A stretch of DNA of 64,000 bases from Athripsodes cinereus (Eukaryota; Arthropoda; Insecta; Trichoptera; Leptoceridae). Of this stretch, positions 45,201 through 55,924 are shown in pieces; position 1 is the stretch's first letter, and each line of letters starts with the position of its first letter. The stretch is taken from contig OX388307.1 of assembly GCA_947579605.1 (NCBI GenBank), positions 21,677,237 to 21,741,236 on the forward strand, given 5' to 3'. The position numbers were made by a program, and so were the translations under genes. A model generated the notes under the pieces. The model saw only the letters and a program-made list of their open reading frames with translations, was not told the origin of the DNA and did not search any database.

Positions 45201-48200
45201 TTATGAGACAGGACAGCACTTGTTTCGATTTCTATTGGAGTATTGTTAGTATTTTGACTATTGGTTTCTGACAAGGGTATTGTCTTTTCAACATAGGTAT
45301 TGGATACTGATTCTTCATTTCCTACATCATGATTGAGAGTTTGTTTACTAGTGGCCCAAATCAAGTATAGAGATATATCTCCATCAGGCAGAAGATTTTC
45401 CATTTCATGGCGACTTTTGAAATATAAATCTTTGAAAAGTTTCAATTTTTCACTAGACAAAATTGTTTCAATTCTATTCTCCAATGTTTTCAAAAATTCA
45501 CTTTGGCACGTAGAGTCGATTTTCTGCCTGTTTTGAGATTTGATTTTACTCATGTCTACGTATTCTGGACCGAATGGGTACAGTCCCCCCGCCCTAAACC
45601 CATTTTTAATTGTTTCAATAGTAAGTTTTTCAACTGCTGTCTTTAAAACTGGAGCAAAGTGATGTTTTTTGAGGACTTGTCCCAAATTTCGCATCTTCCA
45701 GGTCTTCACCGCTTCTCGCCATGACAACTTTAAAGGCCTGAAGACAGCTAAATCCATTGGTTGTAGGATGTGTGTGGAATTTGGATTGAGTGCTATGACT
45801 TCAATACCATTGTCAGAGCAGAAATTAGACAGGTGCAAAGTTAAATGTGATTTGTGTCCATCTAAGAAAAATAAAACTGGTTTTGCAATATTTTTTTTTG
45901 TCAGCCAAGGATTAAAAACATTAGTCACGTATTCATAAAATGTCCCCGCGCACATCCATCCGCTTTCTGAGCGACCTATTGCCCAGTCATCGGGGAAAGT
46001 TTCTGAAATAGAAGACGGTATTCTGGCATAATTGAAAACTACCAGTGTAGGTGCCAGATCTCCTGCGGCATTTCCAGTAACTAGAACTGTCAAGTTTTCT
46101 TTGTCATCACCTGAAGAAGAATAAACATTTTTATCTCCCTTTTTAGCAAGGACGCGTCCTGGTTTAGGATTTAAAAAAAATGCACTCTCGTCTGTATTGA
46201 ATATCCTTTCAGGATTTTTCAATATCTCAGTCAGTCCTCTATCTTTTAAATCACCGTTAACTACCGAAAACCACTTCTCAATGTCGTCTTGAGTAACGTT
46301 ATTTCTTGCTGTACACAAATTTTGAGCAGTACGTTCAGCAACCGTAGGATGTCGTTTCATAAACGAGGAATACCATTTTTTGCCCGGTCTGCTATTAGTG
46401 AAAGGAGTCTCTCGGTTTTTGTCAACTATTATACGTTGAACACTGTCTAACAATTCCTCTTTCGTTATTGGGATATGTTTATCTGCCATATCTTTTATCC
46501 AAATTTCTAGTACATCCTCTTCTTGCTTCGACAAGATTGTACTGGGTCCCATTGAGCACTCTATGGGACTTTTCCCAGTGATTTTATTGTGCAAAGTTAT
46601 TCTTGGCACGTTAAATTTTTTAGCTGCATCGGATATTTTTACGCCTTTTCGAACAGCTTCAATAGCCCAGCCCATTTGCTGAGGCGTATAATCTTTTTTA
46701 GGTGCCATTTCTAAAACAAAAAAATCACTATCATTTTACCTCAATGTCCATAACTGGATTTCTATACAATACCCAGTAATGGACACATCTGTCCATTATT
46801 GGTAGAAATTATTATTTTTGTGATTTTCAACTAGCTTTTAATAAAGAATAAAAAATTAAATGAATTTACGTCATAATTTGAATACACAATAAAAAAAATA
46901 AGTTTGGACATTTGTCCATTACTGCAACTATTCAAATTTAGTGCACCAGTAATAAACATTGGCAAAATATGACATAACATAACCTATCTAGACTAACAAC
47001 ATGTGTCGTTGACGTCTTAATTTCATGGTTAATCCAACCGACAAAAAACATTCTGGTTAAAATAAAGCTATATTTAAAAGACAGGTAAACTTTCTACTTA
47101 CTTCACTAACAATTTCCTTAACAATGGCCGCTCTTATAATTTTTCAATCACACGAACACCTTATACATCACGCCAGTTTGTATCGAAAAGACAAAAGTAA
47201 AAAAAGAAAGCAAACTTTGACAGCTCGATTGTATTTTGACACATCAAAATGTTGCCAACTTGAAAAAACTTATTTCCATCCTTATTTTACAAGATTTGTT
47301 TTTTTTTCGTCCAATACTGGTTCCTTGTCCATTACCGGTGCATTTACCTTATGACATTTATTACGATAGGTATGGTTCAATCCCAAGATATGTATCACTT
47401 GCAGGAAAAGAGAGTATTAGGTGTTCCGAAGATCACAAATCGGCTTAGACTGGTTTAAGCACTTTATTCCACCACAATATTTACCCATTCCACCCATCTC
47501 TCTTATCCTACCTCTCACAAAGGTGCTGGGTTCGGTAGGTGCAGTTGGCTAAACAAAGCCGATATTCAGTGATTAATGCAGTCACCCACTCTGAAAAGTA
47601 TTAATATGCGAGAAACATTTGAAAGATAGGTGGAATTGAGCCTGAGCTGAGTCATAAACATCGGGACACCTATTACTCTCTCTCTCTACCCTGCAAGTGA
47701 TGCATATCTTCAGATTAAATCATACCCATTGTGATATGTATTCCATAAAACATATACATTTACACAACCGAGTGTTTGAAAGGAACAGCTTTGTACCAAT
47801 ATTACTATCAGGTGGCACGATTTTTCAAGGAAGTATATTCGAGTCTTATATAATATATGTAAAATGTCTTTGTTAGAAACTTTCAAATGTCAGTTAAGAT
47901 ATTATTATATACTTAGGTAGGTATAGTATCAAACCTGAGATGACCATGTCCATATATTTCATGTTTAACAAGTCGGTATAAGTTGGTTTCCCTTTGGTCT
48001 CTTCATATACTCTATCAATCTCTTGGTGCAATCTATTTTGTACATCAGGATGTCTTGCCAACTCATAAGTACTGAAGCAAAGCAGGGATGAAGGTGTTCC
48101 GAAGCCAGCTATTATGAAAGCTATTGCCTGGGCAGTTAATTCATCGTCAGACCATTCTAAAATAGTTAAATGTGAATTAAAGAAACAATAATTTATGAGG

Positions 48201-51200
48201 TATCACATTATGTTTTTCTGTGCGCTGCATCTTCCGTATAATAGCTTTGTTGTGATTTTTCTAGACTTGTGAATTTCCTTCCTAATTAAGAAATAAGGCA
48301 GAAAAATATTACAGAATGGACAGGAATTTAGAGAGTAAGTGAGTTGTTTCACAGGACAGAGATACCTAGGCAAGAGTAACAGTCATCATTGGGGGAGGCC
48401 TAATATGGCACAGAGCTAATTAATGTTTTGCATTACTGGTTTTATTAAAAAAATTACAACAGAAGGTTTACCGTTTTATCTTTACTATTTATCTTATACT
48501 TTTCTGAGTGTCTATTGATGTTGAATGCACATTCAGTCAATAACAAATTAAACTACTAACCCCTTTTTATATTTTCTGTTTTCAAATTTGTCTTAACATC
48601 TTGAACACTGGAGAATCTTGCATCGTCTGTGTGTGTAAAGTCTGTGTCGTATTGCAGGGATCCTTTTTTAGCTTGCATAAGGAGTTGGATCATATCAGGT
48701 CGAGTGATACCTTGTCTATCTCTTAAGTCGATGGTTCTGTGTACTAATTCACGAAAATATTTGGCTACGTCTCTTGGAAATAAGGACAACTTCAAAAACT
48801 GAAAACAATTCTTTAAATGACAATTTGTAACCAAAGTAGATAATAATTGTTACAAAAAACATTGTTTGTAATCTCCAAAGTATATGTGAGTTTGGAAACG
48901 TGACAAGAGATTATTATACAACTGATATTGTTCCAATCATGGGTGGACTGAGTTACCAAAACACCAAGAAAGTATTTTTGAAATGGTGTGGTACCTTGAA
49001 TAGAACATATTTTTTTATGAAATAAAATATGTGATAAGGTTGAACATAAGTTTCTCAGACACATTAATTTTAGGCTGGGTATTCCTGTGGAAGATATCGA
49101 TTATGATTTCTTGTTCGGTATTTTGAACCTGATGAAGCTGTCTGAGAGAAGAGCTCTGTCTGATCTTATGGTCCTGTACAAGATAATACATGGACAAATA
49201 CACTGCCCAGAGGTCTTGTCTCAGATTAATTTTCTAGCCCCAATGAGAGTGACAAGACAGGCCCTACCCTTCTATGTTGAAGATGCCAGAACCACATATA
49301 ATTTCAACTCAGTTCTGAATAGGCTGCAAACAGAAACAGGATAAAGCCTCGGACACTTGGACCTCTACAGGGGAGGGGTCCATTTACATGTAGCCCCCCT
49401 GACCGTAAGAACTTGGACCGAATAAGGAAATTGAAAATCGGAACGTACAATGCGAGGACGCTGAGGCATGACAAGGAGTTGGTTGCCGCCAAGATAGCGA
49501 GTGACTATGGGTTAGACCTGCTAGGTGTGTCTGAGGCACGTCTTTTGGATTGTGGTAGGAGTGAGGCGGGGAACTATTCCATGATTCACTCTGGCCACAA
49601 GACAAAACACAAGCATGGTGTCGCCTTGCTAATGAGCAAACGGGCCGCCGGCTCGCTGCTTGATTGGGAACCCATCTCCGACAGGCTACTACGCGCCTCG
49701 TTTAGGGCAACGGGTGACCCGTTGACGGTACTTTTGTGTTATGCCCCCACAGAGGATGCGGAGGGGACGGTCAAGGACAGTTTTTATGACTGTCTGGCAG
49801 CCGTCACATCCAAAATTCCTAAAAGGCATAGGATCGTTGTGATGGGCGATTTTAATGCCAAAGTAGGCAATGACCCACTAAACGGTCCTGGCGTAATGGG
49901 GGGGCATGGCATGGGAGTGCTAAATGACAACGGCTCCCGTCTTATAGAGTATGCAACACTCCAAGGACTCCTTATTGGAGGAACACTGTTTCCTCACAAG
50001 GATATCCACAAATACACGTGGACCTCACCTGATGGACGTACCAGAAACCAAATTGATCATCTTTTGGTAAAGGCCCGAGACCGCTCTGATCTACAGGATG
50101 TCAGGACATTTCGTGGAGCGGACCTGAAAACAGATCATGAGCTCCTTGTCGGAGCCATGAAGCTAAGGTTCAATAAATTTGCAAGACCAGCTGCACCGCG
50201 AGTGTTTGACGTCTGTGGGTTAGGGAATATTCGGTCTGGCATGAAGTATGAGGCAGAGCTGCACCAAGGATTTGAACTCTCTCGGTATCTTTCTGATAAT
50301 GACTCTGTAGAGTCGGCCTGGGAGGAGTTCCAGAGAGTGGTGAAGGCTGCAGCGGTTGCGTCCATTGGGTTCAAAGAGAGGAACAAACCACCATGGATGT
50401 CTATGGAGTCCTGGGGATATATTCAAGATCGCCAAAAAGTCTAAATACTCAGAGATGCTGAAAAGTCCCCTACGAAACTGGAGGCCCTAAGAAATTCGTA
50501 CAGAGAGCTAGACCGCCTGGTAAAGCAATCTGTGCGCAAAGACAGACGACGTGATGTCGAAGCCAAAGTACAGCTTGCACAAACTGCCGCGGCCAGGAAT
50601 GACTCGAAGACTCTCTTTGAAATTACCCGCATGTTAGGAGGAAGAGGTCAGAATAAGACTGCTGACTCAATTAATGATAGCAGTGGAAACCTGATCTCTG
50701 CCCCTGACTTAGTAAGAGGAAGATGGAGAGAACACTTTGAGTTCATTCTAAACCGACCGGACCCCTCCTCACCTTTTGATGTTGGCAATGAGGATGGCGA
50801 CCTAGATATCCCACAGGTATCTGGGATAGCCGAAACCCCCCCAACACATGAGGAGATTGAGGCAGCTGTAAAAAGGCTAAAAAACAACAAGGCCCCAGGT
50901 GAGGATGGAATCCACGCAGAGCTCCTTAAGTATGGCATGAATGCACTTATCCACCCACTGTACCATCTCTTTAACAAGGTGTGGAATGAGGAGCTCTGCC
51001 TGAAAGATTGGAGAAATGGATCCATCGTGACACTTTTCAAGAAGGGAAACCCACTGGAATGCGGAAACTACCGTGGCATCACACTACTTAGTGTGCCCGG
51101 TAAAGTTCTCTCACAAATCATATTGAGTCGCATTCAAAAACCAGTGTTGGCATCTCTGAGAAAGCAACAATGCGGGTTTGTGCCTGGCAAGTCCTGTTCG

Positions 51201-54200
51201 GACGCAATTTTCTGTGCCAGATGCGTACTTCAACAGTCGCAAGAGTTCAACTCACCGCTTGCATGTTGCTTCATTGACTACAAAAAAGCTTTTGACAGCC
51301 CCCACAGACCAACCATATGGAAAATACTGGCCGCGTATGGCATCCCGCTCAAGGTGGTAACCATGATCAAAGCCCTGCATATGGACTCTGAATGTTCTGT
51401 CAGAACATCAAGTGGTCCAACTGACACCTTCAGGATCACCACTAGAGTCCGGCAGGGCTGTGTATTGGCACCTTTTATCTTTGCCATAATTATGGATTAC
51501 CTGCTCAGAAAATCTATTCTGGGCCCTGGCGGTGTGTCTTTACCACAGCGTGAAAACAGTGAGACGTCTGTGGGAGTGCTGCACGATCTTGAATATGCGG
51601 ATGATCTAGCCCTTTTTGATACATCTGTGGACGGATGACAGTGCAACGCTAATGCTCTTTATGAAAATTCCTTGCGCCTTGGCCTTCGTATCAACGCTGG
51701 TAAAACGGAGTACAAATGTAATAGTACATGCACGAGTACTCACACCCCACTAATGGTTGGTAATTCCCAAATATCTCAGGTTGGCAAATTCAGGTACCTG
51801 GGAGCAACCATAACGCCAGAGGGTGATCTCCGGTCGGAATTGCCAATCCGCATAGGGGCAGCTAGTGGGGCTTTCAATAACATGAACAAAGTTTGGAAGG
51901 CGTCTGGACTCAGCATCAGGACAAAATGTCGCTTGTTCAATGCGTGCATCATCCCAATCCTTCTATATGGCTGTGAGTCTTGGCACTTAACCAAGGCTCA
52001 GGAGCGGAAGATACTAAGCTTTGAAAACAGGTGTCTTAGAAGGATTTTGGATGTCAAATGGTATGAACATGTTACAAATGATGCTGTGCGCCGGCGCACC
52101 CAGCAGAGACCTGTAATCTCCGTAATACAGGAGAGACGATGGTCCTGGCTGGGACATGTTTTGAGAATGCCTAATGATAGTTGGCCAAAAAGAGCACTGT
52201 TTTTCCGTCCGCAGGGGTTCCGTCGGCCCGGGCGTCCCTCTTTCACAATACACCGTTCCTATGACAACGATATCAGAGCGCAAGGAATGTCGTGGAAAGA
52301 GGTGACGCAATTGGCACAGAGACGCTCTGAATGGAGGAGGCTGGTTTCTGCCCTGTGCTCCCGAGAGGAGCGTTGAGGGCGATGATGATCTGAATAGGAT
52401 TCAGCGTACGGGAAATGAATATGCTCACGTGGTGGATTTGTATGGTGTGGGTCTGGCCAAGGTTAAATTTAGTTTGAAAAAAGCAATTGTTTTATCTCGG
52501 CAGACTGGTTGATTTTTTTTAACTTCTCTGTGGTTCAGTGTTTTTATATAATATATGACAAAGGTCATCCTGCTGTATGTTTTTATTTTTTATATATGTC
52601 TGCGTGTTGTTTGTTTTTAATTGTTAATTGGGTGTCTATGTGAGTCGTGTGGGTGCGAGCGGCGCTGTCTCCTTTAGGAACAATTGAACATGCAAAATAC
52701 TTCTTAATATTTTGTTTAAATATCTTGTAAAAAGTTATACTTTCTAAATGAAAACATATTACTTTCTCTTTGTTTTAGTTATTTTCAGACTTTTTTTCGC
52801 TTTATATTGCCAATATTTCAAATACGTTTACCCAACTTAAATTCTCCTTGTAGGGAGATAGCGCTGTTTGCATTTGTACGGCTCATATGTTAATTGATAT
52901 CTGTGATTATGGATCTATTGATATGTTTTTTTTTTGTTTAATGTATAAAAAAAGCTTATTATTAATAGCTGTTAACAAATGAATAAATAAATAAATTTTG
53001 TGCCCCCATGTTTCATTATGATGATATTTTTTTCTAGTGTCACATAACCCCTAGTTCCAATTAGATTACATAAATAAGCTTCTTACTTTCATGAAGTTAG
53101 GGAACGTAGCATATCCTTGGAATTTGAGAAACTGCCACCCACTGAAATTGGTTGCCTTTTTGCCCATTGTGTAAAATTCATTTGTTTCATCTGTAAAAGA
53201 ATTAATTCTGAATCCGAATGCCGTAGAGGCTATCACATCATTCGTGTATCTAGTTAACACTTCTTTCATTTCCAACTCCATCTCTGCTGCAGAATCATCT
53301 GAAAGCGTTATAAGTTTTATTTATTTTTCAGTTACATTGTGTTGTCGTTCTATTGACTTTGTAAAATCTTTTTGTCGCTTACATTTACTTGTAGATAAAA
53401 AGCATGTTATAATCTGTGCAAGTAATTTAAATATACCATCATAATTATTTTTAATATGTTTTCTTGTCGTAATGATAATACATTGTTATCTTAGTTAATG
53501 TACCTACATATCTTTTTGTAAATATTTATTCTTTATTTTTGTTATTATTAATGTAATACAAAGTAATACATACTGTTGCACTTCTCGCTTTCTGTAATTA
53601 AATAGTCTTTCAGTTGCTCTGCACACTCTGTCACTAGAGGATACATGGTTTTCATTTTTGATCCTGTGTAAGCTGGACTTAGTGCCATTCGCATGTCTCT
53701 CCATTTTTGACCTGTTGAAGAAATTCAAACTAACAATATATAATATATATTATCAAGAAACATGTATAATACAATTAATTTAAAAATATCAGAAATTTCG
53801 CAGTTTAGCAGCCCCACCCGTTGTCTAGTACTTTTTTCTATAGAAAAAGTAATATTTACAAAACATGAGAAAATTGTTGGCATACGAATAATTATTTCTT
53901 GGTCACCAAATTTTTGGAAAAAACTTATATAGAAAAAAAAACCGCAACCATGAAACTTGGAGCGCCCCCACCCTTTGTCGAGTAATATGTACGGAACTTT
54001 AGGAAATTTATATTTGAAGTAGATTTTATTTTTGCTGAAGTATGCAGAAGTGCGCGGTTCGATCCCAGGTGCTGGCAAACTCCTCTTTCACGACACAAGC
54101 TTTTAGCTTACTGTGAAAGGTGTGCTATGTTGTATTTGGGCTTATGATAAAAACCCAGATACATCTTTAAAAAAAATTATTACCTCTTAAGAAAAATAGA

Positions 54201-54649
54201 TTACATCCAAGCAATGGTTCTGCTTCTTCATCCATAAAAACTTTATGATCTACGAAGTGATCAAAATCTTTTACACCAACTTTTTTAATCAATTCTAAAT
54301 CTCGTACAACAATGATTGGTTTAGTGAAGGCAAAAAATCCAGTGTATCTTAAAGAATTATATTCATAGTTAGTAATAAACAGTAGGTTATAATTTTTTGC
54401 AGAATAACATATTTGTATAGATATTACTCACCTTTGTCCACTACTACCTCGGTACACTTTAAGTAAAGTTTCCACAAAATGTTCTCTGTTCATGAATATT
54501 TCCTTCATGTGTCCCAATATTGGTAAGGCCTTGTCATACATGCTAACTCCTCTACGTTTGAAGAATCCATTTCTCCAGTTAGCAAATGATAGTACTGATA
54601 TTGCAAGAATCACAATTGCGGTCAAGATTGTCAGAATTATGGTTGGCAT
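39222..54649 (-). CDS. Cytochrome P450, CYP9-like (CYP3 clan), gene 1
   Basis: Nine exons, all GT-AG: 54649-54432, 54347-54184, 53711-53574, 53298-53087, 48798-48561, 48156-47935, 40371-40271, 40110-39942, 39391-39222; phases agree and give 543 residues. N-terminal membrane anchor (about 2-24, IILTILTAIVILAISVLSF), GQKWRDMR of the C helix, I helix AGFGTPSS (341-347), ETLR of the K helix (398-401), PERF (460-463) and haem loop FGVGPRLCIG with C486. P450s of this clan sit in the ER membrane and oxidise hydrophobic substrates such as hormones, plant toxins or insecticides; the substrate here is unknown. Oddity: the I-helix acidic residue before Thr344 is Gly343. Introns 4 and 6 (4.3 and 7.6 kb) are swollen by transposons. 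CYP9 is my best family guess from YTGFFAFTKPIIVVRDLELI and the long C-terminus. Confidence 0.9.
40192..40256 (-). repeat. SINE-like remnant S6 in P450 intron 7
   Basis: CTACTACTACTACTATACCA TCACGGCATATACCACAAGT GGGGTAACC is the tail half of the S family in minus orientation. It fills most of the 160-base intron between exons 7 and 8 and ends 15 bases from the exon 7 donor. Confidence 0.65.
40391..40565 (+). repeat. Direct repeat D2 (pair with 38757-38935)
   Basis: ATCATAGACATACATAC, ACTTGCAGCGCAG, TTTTTCGGAATTTTTGTG and CATCGATGACCTTCAAGCA match D1 with small indels. It lies just upstream of exon 7 in intron 6. Confidence 0.6.
40755..41317. mobile_element. hAT-like MITE with internal tandem duplication
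   Basis: Left GAGAGGTTCCCAAACTTTTT and right complement CAGTGATTCCCAAAGTGGTC match the classic CAGnGGTTCCCAAA ends of hAT elements. CTAAC adjoins both ends (40750-40754, 41319-41323), a partial match to an 8-bp duplication. Inside, a unit of roughly 165-175 bases (TAGGAATTTGAAATATTT, CTCGGTTTTCTT, GGGTATTTGTACCGAC) occurs twice. In P450 intron 6. Confidence 0.55.
41479..42600. mobile_element. Non-autonomous DNA transposon (CTGTCCGCACTGCGA ends)
   Basis: Left end CTGTCCGCACTGCGATTTTT and the complement of the right end, TTGTCCGCACTGCGATTTTT, then both continue to a CGCGCG-type word. Extra subterminal copies of GTCCGCACTGCGA lie at 41544-41560 and 41669-41690. A short frame at 41662-41871 (acidic ENEDDIEIEKL) could be a transposase-gene remnant but is not recognised. 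No clear target duplication. In P450 intron 6. Confidence 0.55.
43069..43283. mobile_element. GC-rich MITE ending in a perfect 78-bp palindrome
   Basis: AGTGCCTTTTCACACGTCCC GGTTG occurs at 43069, again at 43206, and as complement at 43283. Positions 43205-43282 are a perfect palindrome centred on GGCGCC (43241-43246). The first copy is followed by another internal palindrome, GTACCCGGCGCCGGGTA. GC content is far above the flanks. In P450 intron 6. Confidence 0.6.
43810..43934. repeat. Four subterminal 31-32 bp repeats of the pogo element
   Basis: Each unit contains AACTAGTCATGGACACCCAG TAATGAACATG with small changes. The shared core ATGGACA/CCAGTAATG also appears in the inverted ends, as expected for transposase-binding sites (inference). 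Confidence 0.75.
44399..46708 (-). CDS. pogo/Tigger transposase (769 residues, open)
   Basis: ATG at 46708. Residues 1-50 form a pipsqueak-type helix-turn-helix (YTPQQMGWAIEAVRKGVKIS, AKKFNVPRITLHNKITGK). A CENP-B-like second helical region follows (about 55-125, WYSSFMKRHPTVAERTAQN). The DDE_1 catalytic core shows NTDESAFFL (D173), FFLDGHKSH (D283) and LQPMDLAVF (D319). Residues 400-650 are polar and low in complexity with a Lys/Glu-rich block. The end has a folded-looking segment, GSYVIVLYEGQHFPGVIENV, whose role is unknown. Length exceeds classical pogo (about 500) because of this C-terminal half, though long relatives exist. No stop or frameshift, so it may still be active, or the frame is young. 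DNA cut-and-paste is the expected reaction. Confidence 0.9.
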   Translation of the reverse strand: MAPKKDYTPQQMGWAIEAVRKGVKISDAAKKFNVPRITLHNKITGKSPIECSMGPSTILSKQEEDVLEIWIKDMADKHIPITKEELLDSVQRIIVDKNRETPFTNSRPGKKWYSSFMKRHPTVAERTAQNLCTARNNVTQDDIEKWFSVVNGDLKDRGLTEILKNPERIFNTDESAFFLNPKPGRVLAKKGDKNVYSSSGDDKENLTVLVTGNAAGDLAPTLVVFNYARIPSSISETFPDDWAIGRSESGWMCAGTFYEYVTNVFNPWLTKKNIAKPVLFFLDGHKSHLTLHLSNFCSDNGIEVIALNPNSTHILQPMDLAVFRPLKLSWREAVKTWKMRNLGQVLKKHHFAPVLKTAVEKLTIETIKNGFRAGGLYPFGPEYVDMSKIKSQNRQKIDSTCQSEFLKTLENRIETILSSEKLKLFKDLYFKSRHEMENLLPDGDISLYLIWATSKQTLNHDVGNEESVSNTYVEKTIPLSETNSQNTNNTPIEIETSAVLSHNTDVSESTKSSQNNCLSFNTSNEPNVNQGDLQIYNSLPKSSDNTPIKIVSPGTSNCVIPSPFKRNLFWPETDETTKNKKRKLKEKIPFTITSPAWKAYNTKKEEEKRKQIEEKEMRAKKREEKKLENIDKKKKVKKQQKSRSESSETETEIIYAESDESVMSEGLESDDTPLNMLVSSRQKLSKGSYVIVLYEGQHFPGVIENVNKDEFEVSTMTFSTGNTYKWPEKPDLMWYQRKNIVEHICPPILINKRGFYTVKDMEKYSVFTS
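47385..47710. mobile_element. MITE with about 45-base inverted ends
   Basis: AAGATATGTATCACTTGCAG GAAAAGAGAG..TATTAGGTGTTCCGA on the left pairs with the complement of ATCGGGACACCTATTACTC.. CTGCAAGTGATGCATATCTT on the right. It begins 34 bases beyond the pogo element. No coding capacity. Confidence 0.6.
49040..49323 (+). pseudogene. Jockey-like LINE C-terminus, left part (split by a later LINE)
   Basis: Codons read FEHKFLRHINFRLGIPVEDI, then LMKLSERRALSDLMVLYKII, HGQIHCPEVLSQINFLAP and YNFNSVLNR. RR-x-x-x-DL-x-x-LYKI-x-x-G is typical of the region after the palm in Jockey-type reverse transcriptases. The frame continues exactly at 52399 once the inserted LINE and one copy of its target duplication are removed. 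In P450 intron 4, antisense to the gene. Confidence 0.7.
49324..52388 (+). mobile_element. RTE-like LINE nested in another LINE, 10-bp target duplication
   Basis: TCTGAATAGG at 49314-49323 recurs at 52389-52398. The insert begins CTGCAAACAGAAACAGGATA, has a long coding region with two stops, and ends in a GAT repeat. The total of 3.07 kb is near full length for an RTE-like element. A more decayed relative lies at 55925-56620. Confidence 0.85.
49413..52376 (+). pseudogene. LINE endonuclease-reverse transcriptase with two in-frame stops
   Basis: One frame from ATG 49413 to TGA 52374-52376 is broken only by TAA at 50442-50444 and TGA at 51636-51638; there are no frameshifts. Nuclease part: LKIGTYNARTL, LGVSEARLL, VVMGDFNAKVG, NQIDHLLV, KTDHELLVG. 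Reverse transcriptase: NNKAPGEDGIHAELL, NYRGITLLSVPGKVL, QQCGFVPGKSCSDAI, CFIDYKKAFDSPHRP, VRQGCVLAPFIFAII and LEYADDLALF, the second stop falling 9 codons after YADD. Thumb region: FRYLGATITPEGDL, YGCESWHLT, WSWLGHVLRM. The usual AFD-x-V is AFDSPH. Two nonsense changes make this copy inactive unless read through. Confidence 0.9.
52399..52995 (+). pseudogene. Jockey-like LINE C-terminus, right part, and 3' region with AATA tail
   Basis: ATT at 52399 continues the frame of the left part: IQRTGNEYAHVVDLYGVGLA then KVKFSLKKAIVLSRQTG and stop. A 3' region of about 480 bases follows and closes in GAATAAATAAATAAAT near 52980-52995. Confidence 0.65.
54050..54178 (+). repeat. tRNA-like SINE, copy T2, in P450 intron 2
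   Basis: Plus-strand GTGCGCGGTTCGATCCCAGG, GCTGGCAAACTCCTCTTTCA, CACAAGCTTTTAGCTTACTG and AAAACCCAGATACATCTTTA followed by A's. It lacks the A-box half present in T1. Confidence 0.65.
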
Positions 54650-55924
54650 TTTTTTCTATGGCAATTGCTTTCTTTTTATCCCAAATTCAATTGCCTGTTC
54701 CTCTGTATGATTTCATTAAACACTTCTTGAAAATAAGATAAATTTTAAGAATGAATAATATTGTTTAATCTAGATAAACTGGAAAATCTATTTCATCAAA
54801 TATTCATATATTTTTGTAAGTGGGAATTACTATAAATAAAAAATGTGTCCTTAAAGAAGGCTTTTGAACAGGAACAAAGACAAAAATAAAATGTTTCATT
54901 AATCAAGCAGTAGGTTGAAATACCACACAAATTATTTATTATATTGAGTGTTGAAAATGCTATAAGCAAATAGAGAAAATATATTTTGTAAAGTTTTGAA
55001 TATTTCACACAATTTTTTATGATTACTATTTACTAAATCACATATTGTGTTTTTTGTTTATAAAAGAAGACTTTTTTGAAGGTGGCCTATGGTGCAATGA
55101 ATTTTTTGAGTTGTGATGAAATGATCTACTCTATATTAACACAAATTGATTTTTTCATTAGTAAAATAGCTTTTTTTCTAGTGTATTTTGTGAAACATGC
55201 ATAATTACACGTTTTACATACATACATACATACATACATATATTCTCTACTTATTAAGATCCATTCCTTCTAGTACTTTCCAGGATAGTATGTTGTATGA
55301 TAGATAACATAATATTACTGTACATATTAAATACCTGCTTGTATTTACTTATTCTGCAGTGGTCCACCAATTTTCGCCCCACTTTTATTACAACATTTAA
55401 AATTATTTTAGAGAATTGTCAATAAAACTGATGATGGGATAGGTATTTGATAAATGGAACAATCGGTTAATCTGTGTTAATACACTAGTAATCAAATTGA
55501 ATATTGTAAAGAAGCTACACTTAATATTGGATGTTTATGGTAATTAATGAGGAAATTAGTTTGATGCTAGTTATAAACTTTATTCCTATGTTAAATTACC
55601 GTTCTATGTGAATAACAATTGATTTTATATTATACTTAACAGTTTTTTATTCTTTGGTATTATGCAACTTAATATATGTTATTTCATTAACACACCTTGG
55701 AGAACACTATCAGTGACTCTGTGTGAAGTTTATTATGCTAATAATATAGGTATTTCTGACATTTGTTTAAGGTTCAATTTACTTTGTGATGTGCTGATAA
55801 AATGTATTTTGTAGAGTGGAGTCAGTACCTACTTATTGATTTATTAAATACTCCACAGAAAATTGTCTGTAACAGTCCTCTTTTTGGCCAACTATCACTC
55901 GTCACTCTCAAAACATAACCCAAC
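54650..55924. other. Upstream region of P450 gene 1
   Basis: No gene recognised. A CATA microsatellite lies at about 55216-55241. Promoter elements cannot be assigned with confidence. Confidence 0.45.

Larger units (their letters stand above)
43591..47349 (-). mobile_element. Complete pogo/Tigger-type DNA transposon, TA target
   Basis: Ends AGGTAAACACCCCAATTATG (left) and complement AGGTAAATGCACCGGTAATG (right) are flanked by TA at 43589-43590 and 47350-47351. ATGGACA words are repeated inside both ends and form a four-unit array at 43810-43934. One uninterrupted transposase frame lies on the minus strand. An unexplained GC-richer stretch occupies 44025-44190. The whole 3.76-kb element sits in intron 6 of P450 gene 1, in the same orientation as the gene. 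Confidence 0.85.
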
